NCBI RefSeq assembly: GCF_012979275.1
Contig: NZ_JABASZ010000010.1
Span: 1-44,843 of the forward strand
DNA length: 44,843 nucleotides
Direction of reading: 5' to 3'
DNA from: Pseudopontixanthobacter vadosimaris
Lineage (GTDB): Bacteria > Pseudomonadota > Alphaproteobacteria > Sphingomonadales > Sphingomonadaceae
Numbering within the stretch: the first letter of the stretch is position 1; every line of letters begins with the position of its first letter. The notes beneath the pieces are model-generated. The model was given only the letters and a program-made list of their open reading frames with translations. It was not told where the DNA came from and ran no database searches. This document shows positions 1 to 8,357 of the stretch, in pieces. Both the position numbers and the translations under genes were made by a program.

Positions 1-135
1 GCTGTTCAACAAGCTGAAGAACTGGCGCCGGGTCGCCACTCGCTACGACAAAACCAAAGAATCCTACCTTGGCTTCGTCGCCCTCGCTTCAATCAAACTC
101 TGGATACCCTTTGTCCACGAAACCTAGGGAGTCTC
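1..135 (+). mobile_element. IS5-family insertion sequence, 3' end only
   Basis: The window opens inside the transposase of an IS5-family element. The element probably ends near base 135, where the sequence reads CTAGGGAGTCTC (minus strand GAGACTCCCTAG), which resembles the terminal inverted repeats of this family. The other end lies outside the window, so neither the inverted-repeat pairing nor the target duplication can be checked. The family call rests on the transposase C-terminus; the exact boundary is inferred. Confidence 0.7.
2..127 (+). CDS. IS5-family transposase, C-terminal fragment
   Basis: An open frame enters from the left edge and stops with TAG at 125-127, giving about 41 residues. 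The fragment contains the run NWRRVATRYDKT and ends in WIPFVHET. This is the usual C-terminus of DDE (DDE_Tnp_1) transposases of IS5-family elements common in sphingomonads. The catalytic core is outside the window, so completeness and activity cannot be judged. The stop codon lies about 8 bases inside the presumed IS terminus, and on the opposite strand the same bases supply the stop of the neighbouring gene. Confidence 0.8.
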   Translation: MFNKLKNWRRVATRYDKTKESYLGFVALASIKLWIPFVHET

Positions 136-1068
136 CGACGGCAGCCGGCATTCGGCATGGCCGGGCATGAGGGGCGGGGTGCGCGGGATCTCTGCAGGCG
201 GGCAGACAGGCTCGCCGCGTGCCTGGCAGGCTTCGGAATCGGCCCGGACCTTCGCCGCGACCATCGCTTCCGCACGTTCCGCGGCAGCCCTTTTCTCAAG
301 ATATTCGGCGGAACAGACGGGGCGGCGGCGAACCTGTCCGATCACCAGCAAATCGCCTGCGCCGCACCGGACGGCATGGGCCGGAGGCGCCGCGATACGT
401 TCGGGCGCGGAACAGCCCATCCCCTGCATGACGATGTCCGCCTCGCCGATGCGGATGCTTTCTCTCGCCGAATTGGCGGCATTGCCAAAGGCAAGATAGC
501 CGGCACCGTCGCGGAACAGGTCCGGGGCAATCGTCGCGATCCCGAATTCATGTTCAGGCCAGTCGCCCTGCGGCTGAAACCGCAGACAGCCATTCTTCAG
601 CACCAGCCGGCCCTGATATCGTGGCGGCATCTCGAGCGTGCAGGTCACCACGCCGTCCGCATCGGCCCTGCGCGGGATCACCACCCGTGGCAGCGACAGG
701 ACGGCAGAATCCGGTCCCGCGCTCAAGGGTGCAATACCGGTATCGGCATCGTCAGCGGGCGGATGATCCATCGGCAGGATGCGGGCAGGCGCTTCGAGCA
801 GGGTGGCCCTTCCATCGGGCGCGTAGGTGACCCCTTGCAGCGGCAGATGCGCCACGGATGGCCTGCCCGCATCGTCGTCGAAGAAATATCTGTTCTCTGC
901 AAGATCGGACCCGCGATCGGAGAGGAGGTAGAATACAGCGGGAAGGGCGCAGAATGCCAGCAGCAGGGCGATCGCGAGCGGCGGGATGCGCGCTGGCTGG
1001 CGTGGTTGTATCTGCGGCGACGCGGATCGCCGAACGGGCCGCCGTTCAGGCCGCTGCGGTGGTCGCAT
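124..1068 (-). CDS. Membrane-anchored hypothetical protein, 3' end altered by IS
   Basis: I do not recognise a family. The protein is about 314 residues from an ATG at 1068, 23 bases inside the end of mnmA; an in-frame ATG at 1104 is the alternative. A basic, Pro/Arg-rich N-terminus precedes one hydrophobic segment ([15 protein letters not shown]...), so it is probably a type II membrane protein with a periplasmic domain. The C-terminal part has several Cys residues ([29 protein letters not shown]) and an Ala/Glu-rich stretch that may be helical. The overlap with mnmA suggests cotranscription. The last codons (E-T-P-stop) lie in the presumed IS5 terminus, so the native C-terminus is probably truncated by a few residues or more. 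Function is unknown. Confidence 0.65.
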   Translation of the reverse strand: MRPPQRPERRPVRRSASPQIQPRQPARIPPLAIALLLAFCALPAVFYLLSDRGSDLAENRYFFDDDAGRPSVAHLPLQGVTYAPDGRATLLEAPARILPMDHPPADDADTGIAPLSAGPDSAVLSLPRVVIPRRADADGVVTCTLEMPPRYQGRLVLKNGCLRFQPQGDWPEHEFGIATIAPDLFRDGAGYLAFGNAANSARESIRIGEADIVMQGMGCSAPERIAAPPAHAVRCGAGDLLVIGQVRRRPVCSAEYLEKRAAAERAEAMVAAKVRADSEACQARGEPVCPPAEIPRTPPLMPGHAECRLPSETP

Positions 1069-2248
1069 CGATCCAGCCGCCGCCGATAACCCGTTCCCCG
1101 GCATAGATCACCGCCGCCTGTCCGGGCGCGACGCTGAATTCGGGCCGGGCGAAATGCAGCCTTATCGCATTCCCGTCACCCATTTCGCCGTCGATGGTGA
1201 CAGGTACGGGCCGGGACAGGGAGCGCACCTTGGCGGTTAACGGAGCGTAAGGCAGTGGGCCGATACGGTTCGTCTCGATAATCGATGCGCTGTTCACGGC
1301 CAGCATCGCCTTGGGCCCGACGCGGACCTGCGCCGCATCGGCATCAAGCCCGATCACATAGAGCGGCTCCGGCTGGCCGCCGATCTCCAGCCCGCGCCGC
1401 TGTCCGACGGTGAAATGGACGATCCCTTCATGCCGTCCCAGCACCTCGCCCGTTCCGGCATGTACGATTGCGCCGGGACGCGCGCCTTCCGGCCGCAGTT
1501 TCTTCACCACTGCGGCGTAATCGCCATCGGGCACGAAACAGATGTCCTGACTGTCGGGCTTCGCGGCGTTGCGCAGCCCGGCATCGTCGGCCAATGCGCG
1601 AACCTCCGTCTTGGGCAATCCGCCCAGCGGGAAGCGCAGGAAAGCCAGCTGGTCCTCCGTCGTGCCGTAAAGGAAATAGGACTGGTCGCGCGCCGGATCG
1701 CAGGCGCGGTGCAATTCGGGTCCGGCGGCACCGACGATGCGGCGCACGTAATGGCCGGTGGCAAGGCAGTCCGCGCCCAGTTCACGCGCCATGCGGAACA
1801 GATCGGTGAATTTCGGGCCCATGTTGCAGCGGATGCAGGGCACGGGCGTGCGGCCCTTCAGATAATCATCCGCGAAATTGTCGACCACCTCGTCGCGAAA
1901 GGCGCTCTCGTGATCGAACACGTAATGTGCAATCCCCAGCCGGTCCGCGACAGCGCGCGCATCGGCAATGTCGTCTCCGGCACAGCAGGCACCCTTGCGC
2001 CCGGTGGCGGCGCCATAGTCGAACAGTTGCAGGGTGATGCCGATCACCTCGGCACCGCTCCTCGCGGCAAGTGCCGCCACGACCGAGGAATCGACGCCGC
2101 CCGACATCGCGACGACGATACGGCAATCGGCGGGCGGGCGCGGCAGATCGAACAGGGCCGCGGGGTCTTCCATCCGGTCGCAGCCGGGATCCAGCGCCGG
2201 AAACGCGGCATCCGTCGTGAAAGGGGGTGCGTTCATGCAGGCGCTCAT
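1046..2248 (-). CDS. mnmA: tRNA-specific 2-thiouridylase MnmA
   Basis: MnmA uses ATP and sulfur relayed from cysteine desulfurase to thiolate U34 of tRNA-Glu, -Gln and -Lys. The PP-loop SGGVDSS is at about residues 49-55. The two family cysteines are in CIRCN (Cys141) and in SQDICFV (Cys237), matching the catalytic and persulfide-forming pair of E. coli MnmA (Cys102/Cys199). FTVGQRRGL and the C-terminal beta-barrel follow. At 400 residues it is somewhat longer than the usual 360-370 because about 42 poorly conserved residues precede the PP-loop. The start may be ATG 2248 or ATG 2236; neither has a strong ribosome-binding site. The downstream hypothetical gene overlaps its 3' end. Confidence 0.95.
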   Translation of the reverse strand: MSACMNAPPFTTDAAFPALDPGCDRMEDPAALFDLPRPPADCRIVVAMSGGVDSSVVAALAARSGAEVIGITLQLFDYGAATGRKGACCAGDDIADARAVADRLGIAHYVFDHESAFRDEVVDNFADDYLKGRTPVPCIRCNMGPKFTDLFRMARELGADCLATGHYVRRIVGAAGPELHRACDPARDQSYFLYGTTEDQLAFLRFPLGGLPKTEVRALADDAGLRNAAKPDSQDICFVPDGDYAAVVKKLRPEGARPGAIVHAGTGEVLGRHEGIVHFTVGQRRGLEIGGQPEPLYVIGLDADAAQVRVGPKAMLAVNSASIIETNRIGPLPYAPLTAKVRSLSRPVPVTIDGEMGDGNAIRLHFARPEFSVAPGQAAVIYAGERVIGGGWIDATTAAA

Positions 2249-2374
2249 ACACGCGCAGCGGCTGCAGCGAAAGGTGGGAGGCGTGCAGGGTCCGGCAAGC
2301 GAATGGGTCGCGCCGATCTCAGGGAAAGACCGGCTTTTACGGGTTGTTGACCATGTGGTCGCTAAGTGGATGCC

Positions 2375-2596
2375 ATGTTGGAAACCAGAACCATCGAGCG
2401 GGCCGGCTTCGAACCGGCACAGCCCGCTAATCAGACCGGCACTTCGCCGGAATTGCGGCAGCTTGGCTGGGCTGAAATCATTGCACGGCTCGCCGCTGCC
2501 CGCGATCTGCGTCTTCTGCTGCGGGCTGCGGCAGAGGATCGCGATGACGAATCTGACTGTTCAGGCGCGGAACTGAAGCCTTCAGACCAAAAGTAA
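2375..2596 (+). CDS. Small hypothetical protein upstream of sciP
   Basis: This is a 73-residue reading frame from ATG 2375 (an in-frame GTG lies at 2366), beginning [16 protein letters not shown]. The centre reads [20 protein letters not shown], an amphipathic helix-like stretch, followed by an acidic, polar tail. It has no signal peptide or membrane segment. I believe similar short proteins occur in front of the DUF1153 gene in other sphingomonads, but I cannot verify this. The intergenic setting, reasonable codon use and lack of overlap with mnmA support it being real. The function is unknown and the call is tentative. Confidence 0.5.
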   Translation: MLETRTIERAGFEPAQPANQTGTSPELRQLGWAEIIARLAAARDLRLLLRAAAEDRDDESDCSGAELKPSDQK

Positions 2597-2604
2597 ACCG
2601 CCCG

Positions 2605-2612
2605 TTAACCAT
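2605..2612 (+). promoter_or_regulatory. CtrA-type half-site TTAACCAT upstream of sciP
   Basis: The octamer TTAACCAT lies 80 bases before the sciP start. It equals the 8-mer CtrA motif described in Caulobacter; the full TTAA-N7-TTAA palindrome is not complete here. A CcrM-type GANTC site (GAATC, 2549-2553) lies a little further upstream. Binding is inferred from the motif and from the role of SciP in the CtrA circuit. Confidence 0.45.
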
Positions 2613-2692
2613 TTCGCTTTAGAGCATGGCAAACCACGATGATGCAATGCTCAGTCACCGGTACGAGCGGACCGTGGCCACCGAGAGATACA

Positions 2693-2992
2693 ATGATCGA
2701 AAATCAAGACATCAGACCGGCGCAGGTTATTGGCCCACTAGGCGAGCCGCTTACCGTGGCCGATCTGCCGCCGCCATCCACGAAACGCTGGGTCGTGCGC
2801 CGCAAGGCGGAAGTGGTGGCCGCCGTCAATGGCGGGCTGCTGACGATGGACGAGGTGCTGGAGCGTTACGACCTCACGCTGGAGGAATTCGCATCGTGGC
2901 AGCGCGCGGTCGACCGGTCGGGCATGCAGGGTCTGCGGGTCACCCGCATCCAGCATTACCGCGACCTGTACGAACGCCAGCTGAAATATTGA
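2693..2992 (+). CDS. sciP: SciP-like CtrA inhibitory protein (DUF1153)
   Basis: SciP is a small alphaproteobacterial protein that binds the master cell-cycle regulator CtrA and blocks activation of CtrA-dependent promoters. This 99-residue protein has the DUF1153 layout: a conserved front with IGPLGEPLTVADLPPP and KRWVVRRKAEVV, then a helix-turn-helix (GLLTMDEVLERYDLTLEEF) and a basic end (LRVTRIQHYR). It is close in length to Caulobacter SciP. ATG 2693 is preferred over upstream in-frame starts because GAGAG lies just ahead and homologues begin at MIENQ-like sequence. It appears to be a single gene with its own promoter region, which carries a CtrA-like half-site. Confidence 0.9.
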   Translation: MIENQDIRPAQVIGPLGEPLTVADLPPPSTKRWVVRRKAEVVAAVNGGLLTMDEVLERYDLTLEEFASWQRAVDRSGMQGLRVTRIQHYRDLYERQLKY

Positions 2993-3125
2993 TCCGGGCG
3001 AGGACGAAGCCGGGGCCTTCCGACCCGGCGGCATTCGTCGCGCTGAACAAATCATCCGGGAACCTTACAGCGCTGCCGATGGTTTGTCCTTCCGATGTCA
3101 AAAAATTGACGTGCAGGAGGAAGTA

Positions 3126-3386
3126 ATGGGCTGGATCGCAACTATAATCATCGGTGGCATCGCTGGCTGGCTGGCCAGCCTCGTGATGAACCGTGATGCC
3201 TCTATGGGCATCTTCTGGAATATTGTCGTCGGAATTATCGGCGGAGTCATCGGTAGCGCGATCGGCGATGCCATCGGATTCCTTTCGGACGATGCCGGAT
3301 GGTTTCTTTACCTGATTACCGCTTTTGTCGGCGCAGTAGTGCTGCTGGCAATCGTCAATCTCGTGACGCGGAAGCGGGTTCGCTAG
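3126..3386 (+). CDS. GlsB/YeaQ/YmgE family stress-response membrane protein
   Basis: This is an 86-residue, very hydrophobic protein of the transglycosylase-associated (Transgly_assoc) family. It starts at ATG 3126 directly after a strong AGGAGGAA ribosome-binding site, which rules out the longer frame from 3084. Three membrane segments are visible: WIATIIIGGIAGWLASLVM, a glycine-rich helix around VVGIIGGVIGSAIGDAIG, and LITAFVGAVVLLAIVNLV. The tail is short and basic (TRKRVR). Family members are induced by stress, but their molecular role is unclear. It is followed by a good intrinsic terminator. Confidence 0.9.
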   Translation: MGWIATIIIGGIAGWLASLVMNRDASMGIFWNIVVGIIGGVIGSAIGDAIGFLSDDAGWFLYLITAFVGAVVLLAIVNLVTRKRVR

Positions 3387-3411
3387 TAACCGGTTAAGTC
3401 GCTGAAATTCG

Positions 3412-3443
3412 GGCGGGTGCGGCATGGCTGCACCCGCCTTTCT
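3412..3443 (+). terminator. Rho-independent terminator after the GlsB-family gene
   Basis: The arms GGCGGGTGC (3412-3420) and GCACCCGCC (3430-3438) form a perfect 9-bp stem with a 9-base loop, followed by TTTCT. It lies 25 bases after the stop codon. I see nothing else in 3444-3589. Confidence 0.8.
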
Positions 3444-3589
3444 CTATTCTGAAACGGCAATCGGCACACCGGGATGTTGGTTCGTCGGCGCGTCAGGTCG
3501 TCCGTCGACCAGTCGATTGCGCTGACCACTGTGCCGGTATATGGAAGCGCGCAGATACGCGCCGTTTCCGTGCCTGCCACCCGAAGCTC

Positions 3590-3617
3590 TTGTCGACAGG
3601 TGCATTAGGCGTATAAC
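3590..3617 (+). promoter_or_regulatory. Probable sigma-70 type promoter of the RND efflux operon
   Basis: TTGTCG (3590-3595) and TATAAC (3612-3617) are spaced by 16 bases. This would start transcription near 3624, about 20 bases before the adaptor start codon. It is the best -35/-10 pair in this gap. It was assigned by eye only, and no obvious operator was seen. Confidence 0.5.
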
Positions 3618-3644
3618 ACACCGCAATCTAGCGAAGGCGGGCTG

Positions 3645-4916
3645 ATGAATTACGAGACGACGATCGAACCAGGCGCTGCGCGCAGGCGGGATCTGGAAAT
3701 GCATGACAGTGGCTCCACCGGCCTGTCGGCACCCTTGCGCGCCGAGGGTCTGGGGCATGACGATCTGAGTGGTGACGAGTATCACGACGGCGATGTGGCA
3801 GTCGCGAAGAAACGCGCACGCAAGCGGTGGGTCATCTTCGCCATCATCGCCGCGCTGGTTCTGGCCGCAGTCGCCTATTTCCTGATGGCCGGGGAAGAGG
3901 AAGTCGCTCCCGAGGTGGAGCAGGTTCCCGTCGTCAGTGTCGTTTCGCCGGGCAATGCTACCATCGAAGGCTCCATTTCCGCGACCGGTACTCTCGCCGC
4001 GCGTCGTACCCTGCCGGTCGGCGTTGCGGGCGAGGGCGGGCGGGTCGTCGCCGTTCCCGTCGATGCCGGGGACTGGGTAAGCGAAGGCCAGACACTGGCG
4101 ATCATCGACCGCTCGGTTCAGAACCAGCAGGCCGCAGGCGCATCGGCACAGGTGCAGGTGGCGCAGGCCGATGCCGATCTGGCCCAGTCCAATCTCGACC
4201 GTGCGCTACAACTGGTGGAGCGCGGCTTCATCTCCAAGGCCGATGTCGACCGCCTGACCGCGACGCGCGACGCCGCCGTCGCCCGCGTTCGCGTCGCCCG
4301 CGCACAGGCCGCCGAATTGCGGGCGCGCAACGAACGCCTCAACGTCACTGCGCCTGCCTCGGGCCTCGTGCTCGAACGCAATGTCGAACCCGGCCAGATC
4401 GTCGGTGCCGGTTCGGGCGCGCTTTTCGTCATCGCGCGCGGGGGCGAGATGGAACTGATGGCGCGCGTGGGCGAAGACGATCTGTCGCGTCTGTCGGTGG
4501 GCGCGTCCGCGCAGGTGACGCCTGTCGGCAGCGAGCAGACCCTCACCGGTCAGATCTGGCAATTGGCCCCGACGATCGACGAACAGACCCGCCAGGGTAC
4601 CGCGCGCATCGCCCTGTCCTACGATCCGGCGCTGCGTCCGGGCGGTTTCGCCAGTGCCGTAATCAACAGCGGCACCGTGGTGGCGCCGGTATTGCCGGAA
4701 AGCGCGATCCTTTCGGACGAACAGGGCAGCTACGTGCTGATCGTCGGCGAAGGCAACCGCCTGGTGCGGCGCGCGGTTACGACCGGCAGCGTCACCGGGC
4801 AGGGCATTACCGTCACCGGCGGCCTGTCGGGCCGCGAACGCATCGTACTGCGCGCAGGCGGTTTCTACAGCGAGGGCGATGTCATCGACCCTCAACAGGT
4901 GAGGCAGGGGTCGTAA
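3645..4916 (+). CDS. RND efflux periplasmic adaptor (membrane fusion protein)
   Basis: This subunit bridges the inner-membrane RND pump and an outer-membrane channel. The 423-residue protein has an unusually long cytoplasmic N-terminus (about 60 residues with KKRARKRW just before the membrane) and one transmembrane helix (about residues 62-82, VIFAIIAALVLAAVAYFLMAG). It then shows the standard HlyD/AcrA order: lipoyl-like half (GGRVVAVPVDAGDWVSEGQTL), a helical hairpin (about 160-230), the second lipoyl half (LNVTAPASGLVLERNVEPGQIV), a beta-barrel and a membrane-proximal end. It is not a lipoprotein, unlike AcrA. The permease starts 12 bases later, so the two form an operon. No TolC-type gene or adjacent regulator is present, and the substrate is unknown. 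Confidence 0.92.
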   Translation: MNYETTIEPGAARRRDLEMHDSGSTGLSAPLRAEGLGHDDLSGDEYHDGDVAVAKKRARKRWVIFAIIAALVLAAVAYFLMAGEEEVAPEVEQVPVVSVVSPGNATIEGSISATGTLAARRTLPVGVAGEGGRVVAVPVDAGDWVSEGQTLAIIDRSVQNQQAAGASAQVQVAQADADLAQSNLDRALQLVERGFISKADVDRLTATRDAAVARVRVARAQAAELRARNERLNVTAPASGLVLERNVEPGQIVGAGSGALFVIARGGEMELMARVGEDDLSRLSVGASAQVTPVGSEQTLTGQIWQLAPTIDEQTRQGTARIALSYDPALRPGGFASAVINSGTVVAPVLPESAILSDEQGSYVLIVGEGNRLVRRAVTTGSVTGQGITVTGGLSGRERIVLRAGGFYSEGDVIDPQQVRQGS

Positions 4917-4928
4917 GGGCCTGATTTC

Positions 4929-7900
4929 ATGAATCTGCGTAATATTTCCGCCTGGTCGATCCGCAATCCGATCATCCCCATCATCCTGTTCATCGGGTTG
5001 ATGATCGCTGGCCTGCTGTCCTTCTCCGGCATGCAGGTGAACAACAATCCGGACATCGATTTTCCCGCCGTCAATGTGACCGTGGCCCAGCCGGGTGCGG
5101 CACCGACCGAGATCGAGACGCAGATTACGCAAAAGGTCGAGGCTGCGATCCGTTCGGTGAACGGCGTCGACGAGATCCAGTCCACGGCCAGCGAAGGGTC
5201 GAGCAACACATTCGTCCAGTTCACGATCGGCACCGATTCGAACGAAGCGGTTAACGAGGTGAAGAATGCGGTGGACCAGATCCGCGGCGATCTTCCCGAT
5301 GGCATCCTCGAACCGCGCGTGACCAAGGTAAATGCCGGCGGCGGCGGTCCCATCGGCTATTACGCGGTGCAGGCGGACGACATGACGATGGAGCAGCTTA
5401 GCTGGTTCATAGACGATACCGTCGCGCGGCGGCTGCTCAGCGTCGAAGGCATGGCGGCGGTAAGCCGCGCCGGCGGGGTGGACCGCGAAATCCGGGTCGT
5501 CCTCGACCCTGCGCGGATGCAGTCGCTCGGCGTCACCGCCAGCCAGATCAATGCGGCACTGCGCCAGGTGAATGTCGACGCGGCCGGCGGGCAGGCGGAA
5601 ATCGCCGGTTCGCGGCAATCGGTGCGCGTGCTGGGCAATGCCGATACCGCTTTCGACCTGTCGAACACGAGGATCAATCTCGGCGCCGGCAATACCATCA
5701 GGCTGTCCGACGTCGCCGATGTCAGCGACAGCTTTTCCGAACAACGGTCGATCGCCAAACTGGGCGGCCGGCAGGTCGTGACCTTCGGCTTCGAACGGGC
5801 GAAGGGTGCGTCCGACGTCACGGTCTACGATGCCGCCATCGCCGAACTGGAAGCGCTGGAGGAAGAGAACCCCGGCGTCACCTTCACTCAGCTTTTCACC
5901 ACGGTCGATTACACCAAGAGCCAGTATGAAAGCTCGATGGCGGCCATGGTCGAAGGGGCGCTGCTCGCCATATTCGTGGTGTTCCTGTTCCTGCGCGACT
6001 GGCGAGCAACGATCATCAGTGCCATCGCCATTCCGCTGTCGGCAATTCCCGCCTTCTTCTTCATGGATCTGCTCGGCTTCACGCTGAACACTCTTTCGCT
6101 GCTTGCCCTGAGCCTGGTGGCCGGTGTGCTGGTCGATGATGCCATCGTCGAGATCGAGAATATCGTCCGCCACATGCGGATGGGCAAATCGGCCTATCAG
6201 GCCAGCATCGAGGCTGCGGACGAGATCGGTCTGGCCGTGGTCGCCACCACATTCTCGATTGTCGCGGTGTTCATGCCCGTCGGCCTGATGCCGGGCATCT
6301 CCGGGCAGTTCTTCAAGAATTTCGGGCTGACCGTGGTCATCGCGGTGCTCCTGTCGCTGCTTGTCGCCCGCATGATAACGCCGATGCTGGCGGCCTATTT
6401 CCTGAAGGCGCATGGTCATGCCAGCCATGGTGAGGGCCGCGCGATGGACCTTTACATGAAGGTTCTGGGCTGGACGCTGGAATCCAGGCATGGCCGTGCC
6501 ATCCGCAGCCGCCTGCAACCGGCAAGGACCGGCTTTGCATCGCGTCTTGCTTTCGTGGCCGTGACCATCGCCACGATCGTGATCTTCGCTGCGGTGACCT
6601 TCTTTGCCTGGAGCTTTCTCGGCGAAGCGGGCGTACCTGCCCTGCTGACGATGATCGCGGCATTGATCGCCGGCGTGCTTGTCGCCTTCGCCTTCGCCAC
6701 GCTTGTCAGTTGGATGCTGCGGAGAATGCCAGGGCAGTTCGGGCACGCTTACGCCTGGCTGTCCGGCCGGACGCATGCGCGAATGCACGACCACCGCCTG
6801 TGGATGTTCGGCATCGGCGTCGTCGCCCTGATCGGCACCTTTGCGCTGCTCGCCAATCTGCCGCAGCAGTTCCAGCCCACGATCAACGAGGATACCAGCC
6901 GCGTTACGATCGAGATGGTGCCGGGCACGACGATCGAGCAGACCGAAAGGGTTGCCGATACCGCGACCCGTCTGCTGGAGGCGCAGCCCGAAGTCCTGCG
7001 CGTCCTCGAAAGGGTGAACGAAGGCAGCGGCACGCTGTACATCACGCTGAACGCCGACCGGGAGGCGACGAGCATCGAATTCGAACGCCGTCTCGCGCCG
7101 GAACTTCAGGAGATTCCCGACGCCCGCATCTCCTTCGCCTCGCAATCCGGTGGGTTCGGCACCGGACGCGACATTTCCGTCATGCTGGCCGGATCGGACC
7201 CCGAAGTTCTCGACGCCACGGCGCAGACGTTGGTGCAGCAGATGCAGAGCCTGCCCGGTGTGCTCGCCCCGCGAGTCGATGCCGATCTGAAGCGGCCCGA
7301 ACTGATTATCGAACCGCGCCTCGACCTCGCCGCGCAGCTTGGCGTCACGACCGCCGCCCTCAGTCAGACGATCCGCATTGCGACCCTGGGTGAAATCGAC
7401 CAGAACGCGGCGAAGTTTTCCTTGAGCGACAGGCAGGTGCCGATCCGCGTCGTCCTGCCCGAAAGTTCGCGCCGCAACATCGGCACGATCGAGAAGCTGC
7501 CGGTTCCGACGACATCCGGCGGCTCGGTGCCGCTCGATCGCGTGGCGGAGATCCGCTTCGGCTCCGGCCCGACGCAGATCCAGCGCTTCAACCAGTCCCG
7601 CCGCATCTTCGTCGGGGCAGACCTTGCCCAAGGGGCAGTGAAGGGTCCGGTGAACGAAGCCATCCAGCAATTGCCGATCATGCAGGATCTGCCAACCGGG
7701 GTGTCGAACCGCCCTGTCGGTGAAGACGAATGGCAGGCGGAGATGATCAACAATTTCATGGTCGCCGTGATCACGGGCGTCCTGCTGGTCTTCGCCGTGC
7801 TGGTGCTGCTGTACAAGCGGTTCGTCTCGCCGCTGGTGAACATGACCTCGCTGCTGCTCGCGCCGCTTGGTGGATTGCTGGCGATATGGCTGATCGGGCA

Positions 7901-8357
7901 ACCCGTATCCATGCCGGTCTACATCGGTCTGCTCATGCTGCTCGGCATCGTGGCCAAGAATTCCATTCTGCTGATCGATTTCGCGATCGAGGAGATGGAA
8001 TCCGGCGTGCCAAAATACACCGCGATCATGGATGCGGGGCACAAGCGCGCGCAGCCCATCGTGATGACGACCGTGGCCATGACCGCAGGCATGGTGCCCA
8101 CCGCCCTGTCGCTGACCGGCGACGCGGCGTGGCGTGCGCCGATGGGCGTGACGGTGATCGGCGGCCTGGTCGTGTCCACTTTCCTGACGCTGCTGATCGT
8201 GCCTGCCGGCTTCAGCCTTGCGGATGGGTTCGAAAAGCGCCTCGGTCCCTGGCTCCGCCGCACCTTCCTCACCTATGAGGAGGGGGACGAAGCCAGCTGG
8301 AGCGGTCCTGGCGAGGAGCCTCGCAAGTCCGGCGAGGTAACGGTGCCGGCCGAATAG
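4929..8357 (+). CDS. RND efflux permease with an extra membrane insert
   Basis: This is an inner-membrane proton/drug antiporter of the AcrB/MdtB (HAE1) type. At 1142 residues it is about 100 longer than usual. Family hallmarks are IRNPIIPIILFIGLMIAG (TM1), the porter motifs from about 45 to 330, the TM4 aspartates in VLVDDAIVE (Asp403/Asp404), and the TM10 lysine in GIVAKNSILLIDF (Lys1010). Between the segment after TM6 (LGWTLESRHG, near 512) and TM7 (about 625-645), where homologues have a short linker, there are about 100 residues with two further hydrophobic helices (about 540-560 and 571-594). This would give 14 helices instead of 12. The C-terminal tail is polar and charged. The gene follows the adaptor by 12 bases, and its stop overlaps the start of the DUF445 gene. 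Confidence 0.93.
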   Translation: MNLRNISAWSIRNPIIPIILFIGLMIAGLLSFSGMQVNNNPDIDFPAVNVTVAQPGAAPTEIETQITQKVEAAIRSVNGVDEIQSTASEGSSNTFVQFTIGTDSNEAVNEVKNAVDQIRGDLPDGILEPRVTKVNAGGGGPIGYYAVQADDMTMEQLSWFIDDTVARRLLSVEGMAAVSRAGGVDREIRVVLDPARMQSLGVTASQINAALRQVNVDAAGGQAEIAGSRQSVRVLGNADTAFDLSNTRINLGAGNTIRLSDVADVSDSFSEQRSIAKLGGRQVVTFGFERAKGASDVTVYDAAIAELEALEEENPGVTFTQLFTTVDYTKSQYESSMAAMVEGALLAIFVVFLFLRDWRATIISAIAIPLSAIPAFFFMDLLGFTLNTLSLLALSLVAGVLVDDAIVEIENIVRHMRMGKSAYQASIEAADEIGLAVVATTFSIVAVFMPVGLMPGISGQFFKNFGLTVVIAVLLSLLVARMITPMLAAYFLKAHGHASHGEGRAMDLYMKVLGWTLESRHGRAIRSRLQPARTGFASRLAFVAVTIATIVIFAAVTFFAWSFLGEAGVPALLTMIAALIAGVLVAFAFATLVSWMLRRMPGQFGHAYAWLSGRTHARMHDHRLWMFGIGVVALIGTFALLANLPQQFQPTINEDTSRVTIEMVPGTTIEQTERVADTATRLLEAQPEVLRVLERVNEGSGTLYITLNADREATSIEFERRLAPELQEIPDARISFASQSGGFGTGRDISVMLAGSDPEVLDATAQTLVQQMQSLPGVLAPRVDADLKRPELIIEPRLDLAAQLGVTTAALSQTIRIATLGEIDQNAAKFSLSDRQVPIRVVLPESSRRNIGTIEKLPVPTTSGGSVPLDRVAEIRFGSGPTQIQRFNQSRRIFVGADLAQGAVKGPVNEAIQQLPIMQDLPTGVSNRPVGEDEWQAEMINNFMVAVITGVLLVFAVLVLLYKRFVSPLVNMTSLLLAPLGGLLAIWLIGQPVSMPVYIGLLMLLGIVAKNSILLIDFAIEEMESGVPKYTAIMDAGHKRAQPIVMTTVAMTAGMVPTALSLTGDAAWRAPMGVTVIGGLVVSTFLTLLIVPAGFSLADGFEKRLGPWLRRTFLTYEEGDEASWSGPGEEPRKSGEVTVPAE

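Noticed and set aside
3104-3120. TTGACG as a promoter -35 for the GlsB-family gene
   Set aside because: It overlaps the ribosome-binding site, so there is no room for a -10 and a leader.
3084-3125. Longer N-terminus for the GlsB-family protein
   Set aside because: A strong AGGAGG box just before ATG 3126 and the family start (MGWIATII) favour the short form.
4206-8042. 1278-codon open frame antisense to the RND permease
   Set aside because: It is rich in His, Asp, Gln and Arg with no recognisable domain, and it mirrors a well-defined pump gene. Long antisense frames are normal at this GC content.
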